Part shown: positions 43,399 to 52,203 of the stretch, piece after piece
How the letters are laid out: each line of letters begins with the position of its first letter
How positions within the stretch are numbered: the first letter of the stretch is position 1
Assembly (NCBI GenBank): GCA_002897695.1
Contig: BDTG01000019.1
Span: 1 to 64,000 of the forward strand
DNA length: 64,000 bases
Reading direction: 5' to 3'
Origin: a bacterium BMS3Abin14
GTDB lineage: Bacteria; BMS3Abin14
Translations under genes and position numbers: made by a program
Notes under the pieces: model-generated
The model's input: only the letters and a program-made list of their open reading frames with translations
Database searches by the model: none
What the model was told of the DNA's origin: nothing

Positions 43399-44158
43399 AT
43401 GGAAAACAGGACTGAAATTATGAGACGAGAGCACGATTTCATGATAGTGGCCGAAGGGCTAACCAAAAAATATAAAGAGTTTATTTCACTGGACGATTTG
43501 AATTTACAGGTGTCTCGTGGAGAAATTTTCGGGTTCCTCGGGCACAACGGAGCAGGAAAAACCACGACCGTGAATATCCTGACCACGCTGCTGTCTCCGA
43601 CGTCCGGAAGGGCATCGATCTGCGGATTTGATATCCAGGACGAGAGCAGACAGGTCAGGGAAAGAATCGACTACCTGCCGGAAAACGTCAAATTTTATGA
43701 AGACCTGACCGCCTTTGAAAATCTTGCATTTTTTTGCCAGGCTATCAGGCGTGAAAAATCCGGGGGAAAAAATCAGCGAGGTGTTGACCTTCCTGGATTT
43801 TCAGGGGATTGAAAACAAAAAACTCGGGGAATTCTCGAAGGGTATGCGCCAGCGTATCGGCATCGCTCAGGCAATCATCCATGACCCGGAGGTGCTGTTT
43901 CTGGATGAACCAACCTCCGGTCTTGATCCAAGGGGCATCAAGCATCTTCGAGAGGTGATTCTCCGACTCAACAGCGAAAAAGGGATGACAATCTTCATGA
44001 ATACCCATCTGCTGTCAGAGGTTGCCAGAACATGCACGACAATCGGCGTGCTCAGCCATGGGCGGTTGATCTATAAGGACTCATTGGAAAACACATTGGA
44101 TACGTTCAGGGACGAGGTGTCGCTGGAAACCATTTATCTTGAGAACCTGGCCGGATAG
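43399..44158 (+). pseudogene. ABC transporter ATP-binding protein, frameshifted
   Basis: An ABC-2-type ATPase: Walker A FLGHNGAGKTTTVNIL, signature EFSKGMRQRIGIAQA, Walker B VLFLDEPTSGLDPRG. The two halves are in different frames; removing one T from the T7 run (43729-43735) gives ENLAFFARLSGVKNPGEKI and restores one protein of about 250 aa. As read, the gene encodes a truncated product ending at 43812. All catalytic motifs survive on one side or the other, which suggests either a very recent mutation or a sequencing error. Confidence 0.85.
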
Positions 44159-44167
44159 GGAGACGTA

Positions 44168-45085
44168 ATGTTCCTCACAATACGTACAATTGCCGGGCAT
44201 GAATTCCTGGCGCTGCGGAGGCAAAAAACTTTTGCGCTGCTGTTATGTGTCTTTCTTGCGATGACATTGCTTTCAACCTACATCGGGTGGTCCACGAAAC
44301 ACACGATTCTCAGAATTTACGCCGCAACGGTTCAACGTATGGCAGCGGAAGGCATTACGGAGATTCCCGTAAATCCGTTCCTGATGACTCCTGCACTTTC
44401 GATTTTGAAAAACATGGTGATTTATATCCTGCTGATCGGATCGCTGTTGGCTATCATCGTTGGCCATAGTGCTTTTATCAGGGAACGAAGAGCCGGAGTA
44501 TCCAGAATCCTTTTTACGAAACCATTTGACCGCAGAGAATTCGTGTTGGGGAAAATGGGTGGAATGTTGCTCGTCTTGACGTCCGTCATGGCAGCTTCGT
44601 TTGTCATTAGCCTGTTTTCGGCGAGTCTGATTTCATCGCGCCTGTTGTCCTTTGCGGAAATTCTCAGGCTCTTTGCATTTTATGCAGTTTCACTGGAGTA
44701 TGTCGTTGTTTTTGCCATGCTTGGTTTTCTGTTCTCCATCACATCAAAGAGTGAATCACTGGCTCTTTTAAGTCCGGTGATAATCTGGATTTTTATCAGC
44801 TTTGTGATGCCGCAATTAAGTTCCGCTCTGGATCCAACAATGCTGCTGAATCCCACATCGATTCAGGCTGCGTTTCCACAAAGCCACTTTTTTACGACCA
44901 TCCGGGAAATTATCGCGCCATTTTCGATTTCAGAAAACTATACGTCCATGGGCCGAATGCTGCTTGAAGGAGGTAAGTATTCCTTTTCCCCCTGGTCATC
45001 GCTTGTATTCCTGGTTCTCCTGGTGATTGGCTGTGTTTATGCCCTCAGAAGTTTTAATGTGTGTGAAGAGGAGGTCACTGAGTAA
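44168..45085 (+). CDS. ABC-2 type transporter permease (first)
   Basis: A 305-aa membrane protein with about six helices: FALLLCVFLAMTLLSTYIGW first, then a large loop, ILKNMVIYILLIGSLLAIIVGHSAF, and further helices to the C-terminus. ABC-2 permeases export lipids, peptides or polysaccharides; the substrate is not evident. It begins 9 bp after the ATPase stop and lies 4 bp before the second permease. Confidence 0.85.
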   Translation: MFLTIRTIAGHEFLALRRQKTFALLLCVFLAMTLLSTYIGWSTKHTILRIYAATVQRMAAEGITEIPVNPFLMTPALSILKNMVIYILLIGSLLAIIVGHSAFIRERRAGVSRILFTKPFDRREFVLGKMGGMLLVLTSVMAASFVISLFSASLISSRLLSFAEILRLFAFYAVSLEYVVVFAMLGFLFSITSKSESLALLSPVIIWIFISFVMPQLSSALDPTMLLNPTSIQAAFPQSHFFTTIREIIAPFSISENYTSMGRMLLEGGKYSFSPWSSLVFLVLLVIGCVYALRSFNVCEEEVTE

Positions 45086-45089
45086 TATC

Positions 45090-46247
45090 ATGCAAAACAT
45101 GCTTATCATCGCCTTAAAAGATTATCGTGATTCCAGGAAAAATCGGCTTTTTTTTGTTTTGCTGGGCTTTTTGCTGCTCCTTACCATTACTTCGATCGTG
45201 CTGGCATCCTTTGATTTCCGCAACAAGCTCGCCGAGTACAATCAGGCCTTGCAGGTTCTCAAAAACCTCGGAAAGGTGCCAGACACATCCACACCACAGT
45301 TTTTTCCCTTAAAGATGCTACGGGGTGTGGTAGATTACCTTGAGATCATCGGTGCCATCCTTGGTATCATCCTGGGCTACCTCAGTATAGCCAAAGAAAA
45401 GGGGAAAAACACGCTCCAGCTTCTCTTGAGCAGGCCGATTGGCCAATATGATATCGTTTCAGGAAAGGTTCTCGGCAACAGTGCTCTTATCCTTTCTGTC
45501 CTGGCCGTCAATGCTTTGGCTTTGTATCTGATCCTGTGGTTTGTCGGAGGGGTACAATTTTCTACAGCAGAGCTCGTCAAGCTCGGATTGGTTTTTGTGG
45601 CATCCTATTTTTATATCATGTTCTTTTTCTGCCTGACATCGATTCTGGCTCTCAAACTGAAGTCTCTCCCGAATGCCCTGATTATCGGTTTTACCATCTG
45701 GCTTGCCTTCGTGTTAATCATTCCGCAAATCGGGGATACCATGGACCCTGACAATCAGATTCCAGGCGGATTTTTCAAGAGCATGAAAATGAACCATGAC
45801 CAGGGAAAAGAAATTCTGAAAAAATTCAAAACCTACGAAACCGTCAGAAATACTATCGAGGAAACATCGATCACAAAACATTATGAACGCTTGAGCTTTG
45901 CCCTGCTGGGGATAAAAGATTATTACAATAATAAAACGCTTGGCTTTATTTTTCACGATAAATGGTTTGATGGGGTGTGGGTCGCGGGATTTTTTCTGCT
46001 TGCACTGCTGGCAGAATATCTCGTTCTCGCCAGAAAAGAGCATATTTTACACAACGGATCGAGCAGAGACAGCCCCGGAACGATTGAATCTGTCATTTTA
46101 CTATGCATTATTGATTTAATCGCAGCCAAACCGGGTGATTCCGATCATAGCCGCAGGACGGCAGGACAGTTTGGTCCAATTCTCCCTGACAAAAAATATA
46201 TGGCGTCGGCGCTCGTGGCATGTCCTTCTCACAGAAAGGTTGCGTGA
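45090..46247 (+). CDS. ABC-2 type transporter permease (second), C-terminal tail probably replaced
   Basis: A 385-aa membrane protein (MQNMLIIALKDYRDSRKNRL; helices LFFVLLGFLLLLTITSIVLA, IIGAILGIILGYLSIA, ILVLSVLAVNALALYLIL and others). The family-like part ends around LLALLAEYLVLARKEH (46040). The following ~70 residues (GSSRDSPGTIESVILLCI onward) do not look like a membrane protein or match the rest in composition, so the native stop is probably lost at the junction with flanking DNA. GAGGAGG precedes the ATG by ~15 nt. Confidence 0.75.
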   Translation: MQNMLIIALKDYRDSRKNRLFFVLLGFLLLLTITSIVLASFDFRNKLAEYNQALQVLKNLGKVPDTSTPQFFPLKMLRGVVDYLEIIGAILGIILGYLSIAKEKGKNTLQLLLSRPIGQYDIVSGKVLGNSALILSVLAVNALALYLILWFVGGVQFSTAELVKLGLVFVASYFYIMFFFCLTSILALKLKSLPNALIIGFTIWLAFVLIIPQIGDTMDPDNQIPGGFFKSMKMNHDQGKEILKKFKTYETVRNTIEETSITKHYERLSFALLGIKDYYNNKTLGFIFHDKWFDGVWVAGFFLLALLAEYLVLARKEHILHNGSSRDSPGTIESVILLCIIDLIAAKPGDSDHSRRTAGQFGPILPDKKYMASALVACPSHRKVA

Positions 46248-47967
46248 CACGGCTAAGACGTTTAATGTTGATGGACTCGCAAAAAGTCCATCAACGCGTC
46301 CGGGAAGGGAGGAGCTTCCTATTTCCATCATTGAAGGCAAGACCACCGGCCTGAAGCCGGATCAGATCCGCCGCATTGAGCGGTTAGGCCGCATGAAGCC
46401 TGCCCCCGGGGAGATTATCCCTGTCGAGATGGCCCGCCGGCTCTCTGCACTGTCCCGGGAGATTAAAAGGCAGCTTGGCCTTCTCATTGATCGGCGAGGT
46501 TCTGTCAACTTCATCCTCATCGGCGACAGAAAGGGCGTTTACATCCCTGATCTTTCCAGATACCGATTCAGCCCCGGGCACCTGAGGGGGCTGCGGCTTA
46601 TCCACACCCATCTGGAACCGGCGGGCCTTTCCCGGGAGGACCTGGCTGACCTGACGCTGGTGCGGCTGGATCTGATCGTCGCTATCGAGGTCACCCTCGA
46701 AGGCATCCCCTCCACGACCCACCTGGGCTATCTGATGAAATCGGCATCCTCCCGCTGGACGATGGAGACATACCCCGGGCCTCACGCTCTTCCAGGGGAC
46801 CCACTCGCCCTTATCTCCATGGCGGAAGGGGACCTCAGGAAGCATATCACCGGAAGGATCACCGATGGGGCGTCAAGGGCTATTCTGGTTGCCCTGGCCG
46901 GATCTTCTTTTTCCAGAGCCGAAGAGTCCATGGATGAGCTTGGAGAACTGGCGAGAACCGCCGGCATTGTAGTCGCGCGGACTGTTATACAGCCAAGATC
47001 CAGACCCGACCCCCGTTATGTTATCGGTCGGGGAAAGCTTGACGACGCAGCTGTCCTGGCTCTGGATACCGGGGCGGACACCCTGGTTTTCAACAGCGAA
47101 CTCTCCCCCTCCCAACTCCTGGCGATTGCCGACATAACTGAGCTGAAAGTGATCGACAGAACCATGCTGATTCTGGACATCTTCGCCCAACACGCACGGT
47201 CCCGTGGGGGCAAAATCCAGGTGGAACTTGCCCAGCTGCGATATCTTCTTCCACGCCTTTCAGGAAAGGGCACTGCCCTGTCACGGCTGGCAGGCGGCAT
47301 AGGAACACGGGGGCCCGGTGAGACCAAGCTGGAGGTGGACAGGCGGCGCATAAGACAACGGATATCAAAACTGCAGATCAGCCTTGCGCGGCTCCAGAAG
47401 AACCGTCAGGTCAGCAGAAGCCGGAGAGGCAGGGATAAGATCCCCATTGTCTCCATCGTGGGCTATACAAACGTGGGCAAAAGTACCCTCCTCAACACAC
47501 TTACAAGAAGTTCGGAGATCGCTGAGAATAAACTGTTCGCCACCCTGGACCCGGTCAGCAGAAGGCTTTCCTTTCCAGACGGGACGACCTGCATCCTGAC
47601 CGACACCGTTGGCCTGATCCACGATCTCCCCCCGGAACTTGAACGCGCCTTCTCGGCCACCTTCGAGGAGATCAGGGATGCCGACCTGATACTCCATTTG
47701 GCGGACGCTTCTCACGCTCAATGCGAGGAACAGATCCGGACGGTGGAGAGGACCATCGAGGGCATGGAACTATGTTCCATGCCCCAACTCCTGGTACTGA
47801 ACAAATCCGACCTCGTTGACGATGAGACCCTGGTCAACATGGGAAAGCGCCATGACGCCCTGTCGGTATGCGCTCTGGACAGGGACACTTTACAGCCCCT
47901 GATGGAGAAACTCGCCACAAGGATTACTGCACTCAGGAGACCGATGGCCCCGGATACCAATCCATAG
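46240..47967 (+). CDS. hflX: GTPase HflX (start uncertain)
   Basis: HflX splits stalled ribosomes. The long form seen here has an N-terminal regulatory half (KTTGLKPDQIRRIERLGRM, GLLIDRRGSVNFILIGDR), the HflX domain (RGGKIQVELAQLRYLLPRL, GTRGPGETKLE) and the G domain (VGYTNVGKSTLLNTL, DTVGLIHDLP, LNKSDLV). Homology begins near 46321. No ATG/GTG/TTG is in frame close to it: the TTG at 46240 used here adds a non-homologous stretch through a stem-loop element, while ATT at 46321 has GGGAGGAG at 6-nt spacing and may be the real start. The 5' end lies at the edge of the A+T-rich block. Confidence 0.88.
   Translation: MRDTAKTFNVDGLAKSPSTRPGREELPISIIEGKTTGLKPDQIRRIERLGRMKPAPGEIIPVEMARRLSALSREIKRQLGLLIDRRGSVNFILIGDRKGVYIPDLSRYRFSPGHLRGLRLIHTHLEPAGLSREDLADLTLVRLDLIVAIEVTLEGIPSTTHLGYLMKSASSRWTMETYPGPHALPGDPLALISMAEGDLRKHITGRITDGASRAILVALAGSSFSRAEESMDELGELARTAGIVVARTVIQPRSRPDPRYVIGRGKLDDAAVLALDTGADTLVFNSELSPSQLLAIADITELKVIDRTMLILDIFAQHARSRGGKIQVELAQLRYLLPRLSGKGTALSRLAGGIGTRGPGETKLEVDRRRIRQRISKLQISLARLQKNRQVSRSRRGRDKIPIVSIVGYTNVGKSTLLNTLTRSSEIAENKLFATLDPVSRRLSFPDGTTCILTDTVGLIHDLPPELERAFSATFEEIRDADLILHLADASHAQCEEQIRTVERTIEGMELCSMPQLLVLNKSDLVDDETLVNMGKRHDALSVCALDRDTLQPLMEKLATRITALRRPMAPDTNP
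46267..46295. repeat. Dispersed stem-loop element upstream of hflX
   Basis: GTTGATGGACT and AGTCCATCAAC form a perfect 11-bp stem around CGCAAAA, followed by GCGTCCG. The most complete copy of the AAAAAGTCCATCAA family in the window. It sits in the junction between the A+T-rich block and hflX. Confidence 0.85.
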
Positions 47968-47998
47968 AGCCAACGGCCAAATGAAGCTCACCCGTTCG

Positions 47999-49000
47999 TT
48001 ACTTCTTCAATGAAGACAGAATCTCCAGCGCCTTGCCGTTGGCATCATTAAGCAGGGACATGAGGAATTTGCGGTTATGGAAACCGCCGCTTTCATCTGA
48101 CTCGGCATAGCTCAGATTACTTTGAGCCTCATCGAGCTTGGCCTTTAATCCTTTGTCATTTCGGCCCGCCATGACCTTCCCGGCAGCTGCAACATTTTTC
48201 CCGGTGGTGGCATCGAGGGTCCGGAAGCTTGATTTCCATACATCTATGATCGCTTTGGCGGTGGCGCCATCTATGGTTTCGTGGCATTGGGTACATGATG
48301 TTGAGCTTTTTCCATTCGCCTCATTTACCGTAATACTGAACTTATGTCCATGGAACATGGCCGAGTTGCTGCCGTCCACACCGCTGTTATACATATGACA
48401 ATCGGTGCAGGTAACATCCGGCATCGTCTGCTGGTCAGGCACCCCGATACCCCCCTTACCGTTCAGGATATTGTAACTGAGGTGGTCGGTGCCCGGGAAG
48501 CGCAGGCTGCCGTGACACTGCCCGCAAAGTTCCGCAGAGCTTTTCGTCACCACATATTTTCCGGTGGATGAGTTAAAGTACGAACGGGCAGCAGGGTTAT
48601 GCGGGTCGTGGCAGGCGATACAGGAAACGCTTGGCCACTCATCCGTGTGTGCGGTTTTGGTATCTTTAGTGAACCTGCCGTCTTTTGTAGTGAAGAAGTA
48701 TTGCAGCGCCTTCGCCTCGGTCATTCCGCCGTTCGCCAGCACCGACGTGGGGCCGTGGCAGGCGATGCAGTCCTCAGCATCCTCCCCGTGGATCACATCT
48801 CCGGGGGTCTGTCCCACACGTTCTTCGGACAACTCACCGGCGACATCCGCCTGTGTCCGGGAATGGGGGCCGGTAGCCCATTCGGCAACAATGTCTCCGT
48901 ACCGTGAGGGCTGTGAAGCTGCCGTTGCATTGTTCATACTCAGGAAAAAAAAGATCCCTGCCATTGCCACCAATCCTGCGATAAGGCCCTTCTTGTGCAT
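47999..49000 (-). CDS. Periplasmic pentahaem cytochrome c, nitrite-reductase (c552)-like fold
   Basis: A 333-aa exported cytochrome (signal LIAGLVAMAGIFFFLSMNNATA) with five CXXCH sites: CIACH (twice), CGQCH, CTDCH and CTQCH. The order, the MPDVTCTDCHM...FHGHKFSI segment and the helical C-terminus ending GGFHNRKFLMSLLNDA resemble NrfA-type cytochrome c552. NrfA itself has CXXCK at its catalytic haem; here the first motif is a normal CXXCH, so nitrite reduction is not assured. ATG 49000 has GGAG 9 nt upstream. Upstream at 49104-49123 lies TTGTG-N10-CACAA, a possible operator. Confidence 0.88.
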   Translation of the reverse strand: MHKKGLIAGLVAMAGIFFFLSMNNATAASQPSRYGDIVAEWATGPHSRTQADVAGELSEERVGQTPGDVIHGEDAEDCIACHGPTSVLANGGMTEAKALQYFFTTKDGRFTKDTKTAHTDEWPSVSCIACHDPHNPAARSYFNSSTGKYVVTKSSAELCGQCHGSLRFPGTDHLSYNILNGKGGIGVPDQQTMPDVTCTDCHMYNSGVDGSNSAMFHGHKFSITVNEANGKSSTSCTQCHETIDGATAKAIIDVWKSSFRTLDATTGKNVAAAGKVMAGRNDKGLKAKLDEAQSNLSYAESDESGGFHNRKFLMSLLNDANGKALEILSSLKK

Positions 49001-49103
49001 TTCAACCATCTCCTTTCATGAACCTTGGGGGAAACCCTTTCTGCTCTTTAATGTGTCCATTTTCCATGAACATTTTTACTATTATATCATAGAATTACGT
49101 GAT

Positions 49104-49123
49104 TTGTGTGCCAAGGTTCACAA
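49104..49123 (-). promoter_or_regulatory. Possible operator and -10 upstream of the pentahaem cytochrome gene
   Basis: TTGTG and CACAA are spaced by 10 bp (49104-49123). On the minus strand a TATAAT lies about 15 bp downstream, near 49082-49087, without a good -35 box, as expected for an activated promoter. The half-site spacing does not match CRP/FNR exactly. Confidence 0.3.
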
Positions 49124-49144
49124 CCAATGATGCAGTTCGTGGGT

Positions 49145-50167
49145 TTACCCAGGACTCAGGGTCCGGACAATTCGTCCGGCAATGGGATTTAAGGGATTTG
49201 AATCGGCGGCGGCGATCTCTTGCCTGTTGGTCGGCAAGCCCTTCCACGACCTGCCCTGGAAACTCTGTCTGGCTAACATCTCTTTCCTTATGGCCTGTAC
49301 CACCTCTATCTTTTCCGGCCACCGGGGGGCAATGAGCATGTCCTCGGGCGCGTCAGCCAGTAGTCGGTGAACCACGGTCCAGGGTGGAATATTCTCCAGA
49401 AAATCCGCGACGATCGCCGGATATTCCGAAAAGTCGAGGGTGGCGATCTCACCGCGCATATACTCGTCCTCCATGCCTGCCCCCCGGATAATCTGAAGAT
49501 GGTGAAGCTTGACGCCTTCCACATCATTTTTGGCCAGAAAGGCTGCCGTAGCCATCATGTCCTCCTTCTCCTCGCCGGGCAGCCCCAGGATGACGTGGGC
49601 ACAGACCGGGATATCCCGGTCCCTCGCCAGGCCCCTGGCGGCGACAAAGGCCTCCACTCCATGCCCCCTCCCGATGCGGGTCAGCGTTCTGTCCGAGGAT
49701 GACTGAAGACCCAATTCCAGCCAGAGGAGCTTACGGCCCTCCCAGGGCGCCAAGACATCAAGTACCTCCTCATCCACGCAGTCCGGCCTGGTACCCACGA
49801 AGAGACCAACCATGCCGGGGAGGCCGCAGAGCTCATCCACCATTTTCCTGAAAACATGGATGGGAGCGTAAGTCCCTGATCCGGCCTGGAGATATACGAT
49901 GAAAGGGGCACGTGAGTAGAGCTTCTCCGCACGCCTGATCTGGTCCATGGGGGTTCCCCCCTCCCTTGCGTGGGAAGGAACAAAACTATCCGGAACGCAG
50001 AAGGAGCACCCTGTCTTACCAAGGGTCCCGTCACGGTTAGGGCACCCGAACCCCGGGTCCACCGGAACTTTCCTGACAGGGGTCCCAAAGATCTCACGCA
50101 GGTAGGATGCCAGAGAACGGTAGGGGAGGGACTGTGGTTGACTCTTTTTTCGTGATCTGCTAGTCAT
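49145..50167 (-). CDS. YhcC-type radical SAM protein (TIGR01212 group)
   Basis: A 340-aa radical SAM protein, with the cluster motif in DPGFGCPNRDGTLGKTGCSFC (CxnCxxC, longer spacing), then FIVYLQAGSGTYAP, FVGTRPDCVDEEVLDVL, LELGLQSSSDRTL and HVILGLPGEEKEDM. This is the YhcC/TIGR01212 signature. The family is broadly distributed and lacks a proven substrate. The C-terminus ends with a short basic tail. It is monocistronic by spacing. Confidence 0.9.
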   Translation of the reverse strand: MTSRSRKKSQPQSLPYRSLASYLREIFGTPVRKVPVDPGFGCPNRDGTLGKTGCSFCVPDSFVPSHAREGGTPMDQIRRAEKLYSRAPFIVYLQAGSGTYAPIHVFRKMVDELCGLPGMVGLFVGTRPDCVDEEVLDVLAPWEGRKLLWLELGLQSSSDRTLTRIGRGHGVEAFVAARGLARDRDIPVCAHVILGLPGEEKEDMMATAAFLAKNDVEGVKLHHLQIIRGAGMEDEYMRGEIATLDFSEYPAIVADFLENIPPWTVVHRLLADAPEDMLIAPRWPEKIEVVQAIRKEMLARQSFQGRSWKGLPTNRQEIAAADSNPLNPIAGRIVRTLSPG

Positions 50168-50240
50168 CTACTCCTGCAATCGAATCGGCACAAGTTTGCG
50201 GGCCTTACCGGGCGCGCCGGCCATATGAAAGGGGCACATC

Positions 50241-50861
50241 ATGGATATCAAGGACCTCGAGAGCAAAACTGTAGCTCAGTTGAAGGGGATTGCCAAGGAG
50301 CTGGGCATTACCGGTATTTCCGGGATGAAGAAGGCCGACCTGATTACCGCCATCGCCGGCACCGAATCTGCCGGAACGTCGACTGAGGAGACCGCCGTCA
50401 AGACCCCGGCTGAAGCCATTGAAGAAGCGCCCGGCAAGGGAACGCAAGCGGACGCACCGGTTGAGGAGGGTGTCGTCGAGGCAACACCCGAGGTGGAGAC
50501 TGCCAAACCCGCTGTGGAAGCTGCTACCGAAGAAGCCCCTGTTGCTGAAACCATCCCCGAGGCGGCTGCCGAGCCGACACCGGAACCCGAGCCCGCAGAG
50601 CCGGAGCCCGCAACTGCGAAGACGGAGTCTGTTAAGACGGCGGCAACACCCCAGGCGAAGGCGCCGGAGGCTGCTGTCCAAACTCAATCCAGGGCAAAGC
50701 GAAAACTTCTCGAAAAATACGACATTCCAGCCCTGAAGAAGGAAAAAAAGAGTTTAAAAGGCCAGATAGCCCAGGCTGCGGAAGCCAAAGATATCGCCAG
50801 GGTCAGGGATCTGCGAAACCGAAAGAAGGAACTCAGGAGAATCCTGAACCGCGCATCCTGA
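50241..50861 (+). CDS. Rho_N (SAP-like) domain protein with Ala/Pro/Glu-rich linker
   Basis: A 206-aa protein: residues 1-40 are a Rho termination factor N-terminal domain (MDIKDLESKTVAQLKGIAKEL, KKADLITAI), a nucleic-acid-binding helical domain. Then follows a ~110-residue low-complexity linker of Ala, Pro, Glu and Thr, and a basic helical C-terminus (ALKKEKKSLKGQIAQAAEAKDIARVRDLRNRKKELRRIL). It is not Rho itself. Probably a nucleoid- or RNA-associated protein. AAAGGGG precedes the ATG. Confidence 0.8.
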   Translation: MDIKDLESKTVAQLKGIAKELGITGISGMKKADLITAIAGTESAGTSTEETAVKTPAEAIEEAPGKGTQADAPVEEGVVEATPEVETAKPAVEAATEEAPVAETIPEAAAEPTPEPEPAEPEPATAKTESVKTAATPQAKAPEAAVQTQSRAKRKLLEKYDIPALKKEKKSLKGQIAQAAEAKDIARVRDLRNRKKELRRILNRAS

Positions 50862-50988
50862 CTTGCGGCTTCAGGTTTGAGATCGCAGATTTGAGATTTG
50901 CCGTTTGAAGTTTGAAGTTGCGCACTTCGGGGAACGGGATTCAGGACCGAGGTCTAGATTTAAACCTCAAACTCTCAAACCCCAAGCT
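50862..50988. repeat. 7-bp-period repeats of TTTGAAG/CTCAAAC type
   Basis: GTTTGAAGTTTGAAG (about 50904-50920) and CCTCAAACTCTCAAAC with TTCAAAC copies (about 50964-50998) form two facing arrays of opposite orientation. The second runs into the 3' end of the GpgS-like gene. CTCAAA is shared with the array at 11656. Confidence 0.7.
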
Positions 50989-52182
50989 TCAAACCTCCTC
51001 CCCTTCATTCCTTACCGCTTCGGCAATTGCGGCCATAATGCCCGGATTCGACCGTTCCAGCTTACGCCATGCGGGTAGTGGCGGCAGATCCTGCCGGCCC
51101 TCCGACCTTTGCAGACCTGATGACACAGCCCCGGCGAAGGTCTCCACCGCCATTTTCTCAGCTTCATCATCGTAATTAAGTCCGTTTGCGAGAGCGTCCG
51201 CACGGTACATGGCAATAAAGATATCGGTTTTCCTGCGGTAGCGGTCAACAAGATCCCTCTTCCACCCTCCAGCGGGCGCCGAGCCCCTGAGAAGGGTCTC
51301 CGCCACCTCCACCGCCATGCGGTTCAGGCCGCCCCGTTCATCACCCGCAGACAGCGCCTGATGCTTGTGATCATAGTTTTCACAAATGCCTGCCTGACAG
51401 ATTCCGGACGGTTCCACCTCCCCGGCGATGGCCGCGAGGATTCCGGCCTCCATGCCCCAATCCCTGGGAATGGATATGCGTCCCGCAAGATCCAGGGTAA
51501 AGGCACACTCGCCGGCAAGGGGATATCTCATGGCGCCGATGAGCATCAGGACATCCGTGGGATTTTCTTCCCTGAGGACAGCTACCAGGGGGGCCACCAG
51601 AAGCCTTGTTACCCTTCCCTGCAGCGTATTATCGGCGATTCTCGTGTAGTACCCCTTGCAGAAAGCAAAGTTCAGGATCGGGTCAGCCACCGGAAGCAGG
51701 AGGCGCATGGGAATCTCTCCCGTGTAGCCGACGATATCAGCATCGTGGAGGGCAATGGCGTGGGCACCGGCATTATACAGGATGTATCCCAGGGCGATCC
51801 AGACGTCACGGCCTTTCCCCGGTGGACCCACATCCAGACCCGGCCGCAGTGATGCCAGAACGCGGGAGAGTTTCGGCCCCTCCGGCCAGACAACTGTCGT
51901 TCGCATGGGGAGAGGGTCCACGAGCTTTTCAAGGCGGCGATAGTCGTCCCGATCGGCCCGGCCGAGAACAAGAACTATTTCCTCAAGATATGCTGCCGAC
52001 GCCAGCCTTTCGAAAATTGCTCCCAGGGCAGGGGTATCCATCTCTGAGGCAAGCGCTGGAATCAGGAGGGCAAGGGAACGATCCCGGGAAAACCGCTCCA
52101 ACCTCGACGCAAGGTCGTCGATCCTGAGTTCGCCCAGTCGATGGATGGTGGTCACTGGTCCGGCTTGCAAAAAATCTCCCAT
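50989..52182 (-). CDS. Glucosyl-3-phosphoglycerate synthase-like glycosyltransferase (GT81)
   Basis: A 397-aa GT-A enzyme. Matches to the GpgS pattern: LALLIPALASE, PGKGRDVWIALGYI (nucleotide-sugar site), AIALHDADI (DXD), FCKGYYTRI, GRVTRLLVAPLVAVLRE and GECAFTLDLAGRISIP ... DWGMEAGIL. GpgS makes glucosyl-3-phosphoglycerate, precursor of the compatible solute glucosylglycerate; a mannosyl variant is possible. No phosphatase partner is adjacent. It starts 21 bp after hisG on the same strand, though the two functions are unrelated. Confidence 0.78.
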   Translation of the reverse strand: MGDFLQAGPVTTIHRLGELRIDDLASRLERFSRDRSLALLIPALASEMDTPALGAIFERLASAAYLEEIVLVLGRADRDDYRRLEKLVDPLPMRTTVVWPEGPKLSRVLASLRPGLDVGPPGKGRDVWIALGYILYNAGAHAIALHDADIVGYTGEIPMRLLLPVADPILNFAFCKGYYTRIADNTLQGRVTRLLVAPLVAVLREENPTDVLMLIGAMRYPLAGECAFTLDLAGRISIPRDWGMEAGILAAIAGEVEPSGICQAGICENYDHKHQALSAGDERGGLNRMAVEVAETLLRGSAPAGGWKRDLVDRYRRKTDIFIAMYRADALANGLNYDDEAEKMAVETFAGAVSSGLQRSEGRQDLPPLPAWRKLERSNPGIMAAIAEAVRNEGEEV

Positions 52183-52203
52183 GGGAAAAACCTGCCATAG
52201 ACC

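Noticed and set aside
46135-46239. N-terminal extension of HflX to the GTG at 46135
   Set aside because: The extension overlaps the permease 3' end by over 100 bp and has no resemblance to HflX; codons pass through a stem-loop repeat.
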